Shown here in pieces: positions 21,636 through 25,078 of a DNA stretch of 25,078 nucleotides (position 1 is the first letter of the stretch; every line of letters begins with the position of its first letter). The position numbers and the translations under genes are program-made. The stretch comes from an uncultured Clostridia bacterium (GTDB lineage Bacteria > Bacillota > Clostridia > Lachnospirales > Anaerotignaceae): NCBI GenBank assembly GCA_937888765.1, contig CALASU010000046.1:1-25078 (forward strand), read 5' to 3'. Below the pieces are notes generated by a model, which saw only the letters and a program-made list of their open reading frames with translations, ran no database searches and had not been told where the DNA came from.

Positions 21636-21977
21636 TCACCCTTTCTCAATCATCTTTCTGCCGCATCTAGGGCAATAATTCGGTGTTAAATCGAAATAGT
21701 CACGGCTCAGATACCCGCAATGTGTACATCTCGGAACGCCGCTGCTTTTATCCCAATGTGCGGTAGGCGGTGTTCTTCTGTTCCAGACTTTCACCGCATC
21801 ATCTTTCGTAGCACCAGATAAGCCACAGGCACAAGATGTGCATTCAACAAAAAATTCTCCTTCAAACGGAATTACTATATCCCCCAGCCGATGAGAATGA
21901 GGTTCTATTTCGTATAAAATAGCTTCCCCTCCACAAAACGGACAGGTTTCCAGCTTTATTTCACAGATTTCTTTCAT
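21636..21977 (-). CDS. Lar-like restriction alleviation protein with second zinc ribbon
   Basis: This 113-residue protein has an N-terminal zinc ribbon with TCPFCGGEA (12-19), then CTSCACGLSGATKDDAVKVWNRR. The C-x2-C-G-G, later C-x2-C and terminal 'A(V/I)..WN(R/T)R' are the signature of the Lar family, which modulates type I restriction. A second ribbon follows (CTHCGYLSRDYFDLTPNYCPRCGRKM), a common C-terminal addition in Firmicutes phages. It may protect phage DNA along with the nearby Dam methylase; this is inference. The second of two close ATGs fits AAGGAG spacing. It overlaps the previous gene. Confidence 0.8.
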   Translation of the reverse strand: MKEICEIKLETCPFCGGEAILYEIEPHSHRLGDIVIPFEGEFFVECTSCACGLSGATKDDAVKVWNRRTPPTAHWDKSSGVPRCTHCGYLSRDYFDLTPNYCPRCGRKMIEKG

Positions 21978-22206
21978 TGGCATCCGCTCCTTCCCGTTCC
22001 TCTAACCATTTTATAAAGCCAATGAAAAACTTTCTTCTCTCAAAAGGTGCAATTCCCAAAGAATCCATTTTAGCAACCATTTCTTTATATTGTTTTTTTC
22101 TTTTTTCTTTTCGCTTTTCCGATCTCTCTGCCATCATCCGCAGCTCCACTTCTTCTGGCAGTCCGCTATGTCCGCTTACTTTTGTATTTCGATTCCTCTT
22201 ATACAT
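21961..22206 (-). CDS. Small basic protein, unknown
   Basis: This protein has 81 residues. The N-terminal half is strongly basic (MYKRNRNTKVSGHSGLPEEVELRMMAERSEKRKEKRKKQYKEMVAKM), probably one long helix. The end (LGIAPFERRKFFIGFIKWLEERE) is amphipathic. No family recognised. It overlaps the end of the preceding small gene by 31 bases in another frame and the Lar-like gene at its own 3' end, with GAGG about 10 bases upstream. The composition suggests nucleic-acid binding, without further evidence. Confidence 0.6.
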   Translation of the reverse strand: MYKRNRNTKVSGHSGLPEEVELRMMAERSEKRKEKRKKQYKEMVAKMDSLGIAPFERRKFFIGFIKWLEEREGADANERNL

Positions 22207-22340
22207 TTAAAAAAATCCTCACACCCTTGCTTATAGCCATTCCAATACACCTGCACTGATTTCGTTTCTTTATCACATTTTGCATCAGCTTCTTTTTGTA
22301 AATCATCGCATATTGTTTCAAATTCTTCTCTCAAACTCAT
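22176..22340 (-). CDS. Small helical protein, unknown (54 residues)
   Basis: This 54-residue protein is MSLREEFETICDDLQKEAD, AKCDKETKSVQVYWNGYKQ, and GCEDFFKCIRGIEIQK. It is helical with five cysteines, none in CxxC pairs. AAGGAGGTG lies seven bases upstream, and the ATG overlaps the preceding stop as ATGA, which supports it strongly despite its length. No family recognised. Its 3' end overlaps the next gene. Confidence 0.7.
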   Translation of the reverse strand: MSLREEFETICDDLQKEADAKCDKETKSVQVYWNGYKQGCEDFFKCIRGIEIQK

Positions 22341-22564
22341 TTAGACGCACCTCCTTCCATAGCACCAAGAATTATCTGCATCGCTGTGATTGCAGTATCA
22401 AAATGCCTTCCAAGTTCCTCACGATCAGTGCGAGCCTGCTCTTTATTCTTCCCGTTCATAAGAGTAACCTGCTTCTGCAGAACAGGCTTCAAAAGGCTAA
22501 GCCCTGTAATGCTTTCCTCAAGGTCTTCTTTCTTTACGCTTAATACTACAAATTTTTCAATCAT
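22337..22564 (-). CDS. Small helical protein downstream of rep
   Basis: This 75-residue protein has helical heptad-like segments (FVVLSVKKEDLEESITGLSLLKPVLQKQVTLMN and ELGRHFDTAITAMQIILGAMEGG). Unknown family. It begins two bases after the rep stop, so it is likely co-transcribed and translationally coupled with rep. A role in regulation or assembly of the Rep complex is possible but only inferred from position. Confidence 0.65.
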   Translation of the reverse strand: MIEKFVVLSVKKEDLEESITGLSLLKPVLQKQVTLMNGKNKEQARTDREELGRHFDTAITAMQIILGAMEGGASK

Positions 22565-22566
22565 TT

Positions 22567-23304
22567 TTATCCATCCTCCTGTTCATAGCAGCCATAATCC
22601 ATGCCGCCCTCTTTTACTGCTTTCATATATCGCACCCAGCCGATTTCTTCAAAAAAATCTTCCACGAAGAAAATAACCTTGTATCCTTTCGGAGGGCGAA
22701 GCGGTCTTCTATTTTTAGATTCCTTTACCAATTCGATCTTGATTTCGGGCTGTTTCAGATTTCTGCTACTGCTCCATCGTTTGGCACCCTTTTTGATATT
22801 TTCTTTGGATATGTATGTTGCCAGACGATTATCCTTCTGATTCTTGTACAGGTGCTTGATCTTTACCAGACCTCTGCCCCAGATGTCCTGCAGTATCTCC
22901 TGTGCTTCTTTCATGCTCATACCTTCAAAGGCATTCATAACTACATGATGATGCACCCTGCCCTGTACTTCGATTACAGAAATATATTTCAGATCGGAAA
23001 ATCCATTTTTCAAACGGTATCGTCTCAGGCGTTTAAAAAAATTACTGATTATTCTTTTGGCATCGTCAACAGTGACAATCTGGTCATGCGTCAACAGTAA
23101 AAAATAGTCCCGCCCGCCAAAATTAGCATTGATTCTTCTTGTCATATTTTTTCTTGCGATCTGCAGGTTTCTTTTTTCCTGCTCCTCGCTGGTCAGACTT
23201 TCCCGTCTGCCCCTCTCGTATTTTTTTCCAATGGTACGGGGAGAATAAAATTCTTCCACCTCATACACATCACCTGCTTTTATCTTCTTTCTGTATTTTG
23301 GCAT
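22567..23304 (-). CDS. HUH endonuclease, rolling-circle replication initiator-like (Rep)
   Basis: This 245-residue protein fits the HUH superfamily: motif 1-like FLLLTHD (68-74), the metal-binding HUH as VHHHVVM (H118 and H120), and LATYISKE with Y164 and K167 as likely nicking residues. After this comes KRWSSSRNLKQPE, typical of G2P/ORF2-like replication-associated proteins of phages and plasmids. It would nick one strand at an origin and stay bound to the 5' end. The start follows AGGAG closely. The structured noncoding region directly upstream is a good candidate for its target. Finding this family in a siphovirus gene cluster is uncommon, but known in tailed phages (P2 gpA is HUH). Confidence 0.82.
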   Translation of the reverse strand: MPKYRKKIKAGDVYEVEEFYSPRTIGKKYERGRRESLTSEEQEKRNLQIARKNMTRRINANFGGRDYFLLLTHDQIVTVDDAKRIISNFFKRLRRYRLKNGFSDLKYISVIEVQGRVHHHVVMNAFEGMSMKEAQEILQDIWGRGLVKIKHLYKNQKDNRLATYISKENIKKGAKRWSSSRNLKQPEIKIELVKESKNRRPLRPPKGYKVIFFVEDFFEEIGWVRYMKAVKEGGMDYGCYEQEDG

Positions 23305-23348
23305 CTCTCCTGCTACCCCCTGTCTTCTTTCTTCTATATAATATAGAG

Positions 23349-23408
23349 CGTGTCCGTTAAGTTAATTGCTTTATGGACAGACGAAAGGGGCAGCCGCCCC
23401 TTTCTTTT
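23349..23408 (+). ncRNA. Possible second plus-strand small RNA
   Basis: A TATAAT hexamer at 23337-23342 is a perfect -10, although no convincing -35 lies upstream. An RNA starting near 23349 would end at the plus-oriented terminator 23384-23408, about 60 nucleotides. It contains a weak TGTCC/GGACA stem whose loop and edge hold CCGTTAAG, complementary to CTTAACGG in the loop region of the downstream RNA. Low confidence because of the missing -35. Confidence 0.22.
23384..23408 (+). terminator. Plus-oriented terminator hairpin (upstream one)
   Basis: AAAGGGGC-AGCC-GCCCCTTT forms an eight-pair stem followed on the plus strand by CTTTTT. On the minus strand no T tract follows the stem, so it would affect the rep leader only as a hairpin. 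No plus-strand gene ends here. Confidence 0.7.
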
Positions 23409-23455
23409 TGGAGGTTCTGCAAGATGGATTTCTTGCACCAAAATACTAAAAACCA

Positions 23456-23484
23456 TTGATATTTCAAGGTTTTTGGAGTATACT
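23456..23484 (+). promoter_or_regulatory. Near-consensus sigma-70/SigA-type promoter on the plus strand
   Basis: TTGATA (23456-23461), a spacer of exactly 17, and TATACT (23479-23484): five of six matches in both boxes. It points away from rep and antisense to the transcription of every gene here. The -10 overlaps the palindrome GAGTATACTC (23476-23485), and a second AGTATACT lies at 23500-23507, so a repressor could block it. Confidence 0.65.
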
Positions 23485-23490
23485 CTTTTA

Positions 23491-23559
23491 TAGAGTTATA
23501 GTATACTTTTGGTTCTTAACGGAACCTCCGCCGCTCTGTTCCCGCAGAGCGGTTTTTTT
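23491..23559 (+). ncRNA. Candidate antisense/small RNA between rep and dam modules
   Basis: A transcript from the promoter at 23456-23484 would start near 23491 and run about 68 nucleotides to the T-tailed hairpin at 23531-23559. It has no open frame. It holds a GGUUC-UUAACG-GAACC hairpin, an exposed ACCUCC stretch (anti-Shine-Dalgarno-like) and the terminator stem. If rep is transcribed from upstream, this RNA is antisense to its leader. The pattern of promoter, hairpin and terminator is complete; expression and function are inferred. Confidence 0.5.
23531..23559 (+). terminator. Rho-independent terminator on the plus strand
   Basis: CCGCTCTG-TTCCCG-CAGAGCGG forms a perfect eight-pair, GC-rich stem and is followed on the plus strand by TTTTTTTC. 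It closes the candidate small RNA. On the minus strand the stem follows the small cysteine-rich gene, but without a T tract. Confidence 0.85.
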
Positions 23560-23572
23560 CTTTTTCTTCTAT

Positions 23573-23689
23573 TTAATATGTAGATTCTTCCGTTGTTTCT
23601 TCCTGCTGTTCTTCATCTTCTTTGCAATCGCAGCTTTCGCCATGATCCAGATTTGCACCGCAGTCATCGCAGGTTTCATATTTTGCCAT
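23573..23689 (-). CDS. Tiny acidic cysteine-rich protein (38 residues)
   Basis: This 38-residue protein is MAKYETCDDCGANLDHGES, CDCKEDEEQQEETTEESTY. C7-x2-C10 and C20-x-C22 could bind one zinc ion in a knuckle; the tail is highly acidic. It has one of the best ribosome sites in the window (AAAGGAGGAATTTAAA before the ATG) and starts 24 bases after dam, so it is co-transcribed with it. No family recognised with certainty. It is the last minus-strand gene before the structured noncoding region. Confidence 0.8.
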   Translation of the reverse strand: MAKYETCDDCGANLDHGESCDCKEDEEQQEETTEESTY

Positions 23690-23713
23690 TTTAAATTCCT
23701 CCTTTCATAATTT

Positions 23714-24505
23714 TTATAACTGCATCTGCTCTATCGGTCTAAAATTCATCCAGAGAACTTCTTTCCCTGTTCGCTGTGCATTTTGTGTGATGCTGTAGCA
23801 ATTACTTTTATGCCAGCCTGTCAGAACTTTATTGTATAGATCACTTTCATATCCGCTTAGAATTACTTTTGCATTGCTTTCCCGTAAAAGCTCAAGCAGT
23901 TCTTTATGATCCTTTTCTGTCATTTCCTTCCTGTATTGCTTTCCTGTCCGTGTATCTGGTAAGTATGGAGGATCACAGTAAATCAGAACATTTTCAGAAT
24001 TGAACCGCTGGATCACATCCGCTGCAGGGCGACACTCAATCTGTACCGCTTTCAATCTCTGTGCGGCCAGTATAAGCAGCTCCGGCATATCGTTCCAATG
24101 CTTCACTGCATAACTCTTTTCTCTGCCCTGCACATCACGTTTCCAACCAACGATACCGCCGCTTGTCCGAAAGCCATGCCCCATATTCAATCTGATACAG
24201 AATCTGACTGCACGTTCAAATGAATCTTCGCTGGCCGTAAATGCATTTTCATATATCTTTCTGCTGTATGGTGTCATCCAGATTTCTTTTGCCAGCTTTT
24301 CAGGATCTTTTCTGACCCATTCAAAAAAATTGATTACTTCGTCGTCCAGATCATTGATTGTTTCGATTGCACTCGGATTCTTTTTAAAGAGTACCGCTCC
24401 GCTTCCGAAGAATGGCTCCAGATAGCTTCTATGATCCGGAAAATGAGATATGATCCAGTCAGCGATCCGCCACTTGCTCCCCGGATACTTAATGATCGCT
24501 TTCAT
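23714..24505 (-). CDS. dam: Dam-type N6-adenine DNA methyltransferase
   Basis: This 263-residue protein belongs to the D12 class of adenine methyltransferases. It has the AdoMet-binding motifs YPGSK (7-11) and EPFFGSGAV (30-38), the catalytic DPPY (178-181), and the middle target-recognition region (FRTSGGIVGWKRDVQGREKSY). D12 enzymes often recognise GATC, but specificity cannot be read from the sequence. It probably modifies phage DNA against host restriction and may also affect replication from the nearby origin-like region. The start overlaps the preceding gene by 17 bases behind TGGAGAAAG. Full length for the family, all motifs intact. Confidence 0.93.
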   Translation of the reverse strand: MKAIIKYPGSKWRIADWIISHFPDHRSYLEPFFGSGAVLFKKNPSAIETINDLDDEVINFFEWVRKDPEKLAKEIWMTPYSRKIYENAFTASEDSFERAVRFCIRLNMGHGFRTSGGIVGWKRDVQGREKSYAVKHWNDMPELLILAAQRLKAVQIECRPAADVIQRFNSENVLIYCDPPYLPDTRTGKQYRKEMTEKDHKELLELLRESNAKVILSGYESDLYNKVLTGWHKSNCYSITQNAQRTGKEVLWMNFRPIEQMQL

Positions 24506-24764
24506 CTTTCTCCAGCAACACTCTCAGCATTTCTGCCATTGGCTTTGCTTTATCGTAAATTTCTTCGAGTTTTGTATAATCTGATTTTTTCAGTTCATTC
24601 TGCATGATCATATAGGCAAGTGCAGCATCAGCTGAATCCTTTCCCAGATTTTTCCTCAAGGCATCCCAAGAATCGCAAGCCTCGCATTCTTCATCTTTTA
24701 CTATTTCAAGATAACTTCCAAAAAGGGCAAGTTCATATTTTCTTTCAGAATTATTATTTTTCAT
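24489..24764 (-). CDS. Small helical protein, paralogue of the protein at 21373-21630
   Basis: This protein has about 91 residues: MKNNNSERKYELALFGSYL, EIVKDEECEACDSWDALRK, a central AALAYMIMQNELKKSDYTKLEEIYDKA, and an acidic C-terminus. ERKYELALF...LE and LKKSDY.K..E.Y.K are shared with the gene before groES. Unknown function. Two ATGs in tandem follow AAGGTGG; the second fits better (five bases). It overlaps the end of the coiled-coil gene and the start of dam, so the three genes form one operon. Confidence 0.72.
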   Translation of the reverse strand: MKNNNSERKYELALFGSYLEIVKDEECEACDSWDALRKNLGKDSADAALAYMIMQNELKKSDYTKLEEIYDKAKPMAEMLRVLLEKDESDH

Positions 24765-25077
24765 CATTTCCACCTTCTTCCAATAACTCTCTTGCACTCT
24801 GGCAAACACTTTTACACAACGCTTCCAGAGCATTTACCATTTTTTGTGCTTCACCGAGCCGCTGTTCCTCTGCCGCCTGAGTAATACAGAACAGAATCTT
24901 ATTGCTATTTTCCTGCAGTGCTTTCAGATGTACTTTGGATACCTCCACCACAGAAGCACTGGCAACTTTATTCTGCATTTCCGCTTTTACCTTTTCCAGT
25001 TCTGCCTTGGCTTCTGCAGCAACCCGTTCTGCTTCTTTCTGCGATTCCTCAAAGGCTTCGATTGCTTTATTGGCTTC
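24754..25077 (-). CDS. Coiled-coil protein, 5' end cut by the window edge
   Basis: The frame is open from the window edge to a stop at 24754, giving 107 residues. The first part is an alanine/glutamate/lysine-rich coiled coil (EANKAIEAFEESQKEAERV, AAEAKAELEKVKAEMQ). The second part (VEVSKVHLKALQENSNKILFCITQAAEEQRLGEAQKMVNALEALCKSVCQSARELLEEGG) is helical. No family can be named. An internal ATG at 24978 could start a shorter protein, but the same composition upstream shows the gene continues beyond the window. Its stop overlaps the next gene's start. Confidence 0.7.
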   Translation of the reverse strand, partial: EANKAIEAFEESQKEAERVAAEAKAELEKVKAEMQNKVASASVVEVSKVHLKALQENSNKILFCITQAAEEQRLGEAQKMVNALEALCKSVCQSARELLEEGGNDEK

Positions 25078-25078
25078 T

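Larger units (their letters stand above)
23354..23529. repeat. Nested inverted repeats upstream of rep
   Basis: CCGTTAAG (23354-23361) pairs with CTTAACGG (23515-23522). GGAGGTTC (23410-23417) pairs with GAACCTCC (23522-23529). Local hairpins lie inside: GCAAGA/TCTTGC (23418-23435), AAAAACC/GGTTTTT (about 23448-23474) and GGTTC-TTAACG-GAACC (23511-23526). The density of dyads in 176 bases exceeds anything else in the window and is expected of a replication origin or RNA-based control region. Confidence 0.8.

Noticed and set aside
23340..23560. CRISPR array or attachment site in the repeat-rich gap
   Set aside because: The repeats are inverted and not regularly spaced direct repeats, and there is no integrase or tRNA in the window to support attP.
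1..25078. tRNA or rRNA genes
   Set aside because: I looked in the few gaps between genes and saw no cloverleaf-like or T-arm (GTTCGAATC-type) pattern.

Overview
The window is the structural and packaging half of a tailed bacteriophage (or prophage) with a siphovirus, HK97-type plan. Every gene I can support lies on the minus strand, so the biological order runs from the right end (about 25078) to the left. The strong GGAGG-type ribosome binding sites, moderate GC, gpG-gpT tail chaperones, LLH-type holin, XkdX, BppU-like and phi13-type tail proteins all point to a Firmicutes (probably gut Clostridia/Lachnospiraceae-like) host. The first ~105 bases are not phage: they read as a ruminant SINE (BovA/ART2A type), so the left edge is probably a chimeric assembly join to cattle, sheep or goat DNA. 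That also suggests a ruminant gut sample.

Right part (25078-19626), pre-late genes: a coiled-coil protein cut by the window edge; a small helical protein; a Dam-type adenine methyltransferase; a 38-residue cysteine-rich protein; an unusual 270-base structured noncoding region; an HUH-type replication initiator-like protein; three small unknown proteins; a Lar-like zinc-ribbon protein; a second copy of the small helical family; a phage GroES; a two-helix membrane protein; a RecU-like resolvase; a cysteine-rich protein; and a probable late-gene regulator.

Middle (19625-11222), packaging, head and tail tube: a GAAA-capped terminator and operator-like palindrome precede HNH endonuclease, P27-type small terminase, large terminase, portal, prohead protease and major capsid protein with a long N-terminal scaffold-like region. 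These are followed by head-tail connector genes, major tail protein, and tail assembly chaperones joined by a predicted -1 frameshift at A_AAA_AAC.

Left part (11209-135), tail tip and lysis: tape measure, Dit, a BppU-like protein carrying a Kelch-like propeller, a small coiled-coil protein, XkdX, a Tal-like protein, several baseplate or fibre proteins (two share an acidic C-terminal motif, three copies in all), three small membrane proteins including an LLH holin, and an amidase endolysin ending at a strong terminator.

The most unusual part is 23340-23560, just upstream of the HUH Rep gene. It holds nested inverted repeats, a near-consensus plus-strand promoter, two plus-oriented terminators and twin palindromes. 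This would suit a short plus-strand RNA antisense to the rep leader, resembling copy control in rolling-circle plasmids. No integrase, repressor, tRNA or CRISPR array is visible, so the lifestyle cannot be decided from this window.
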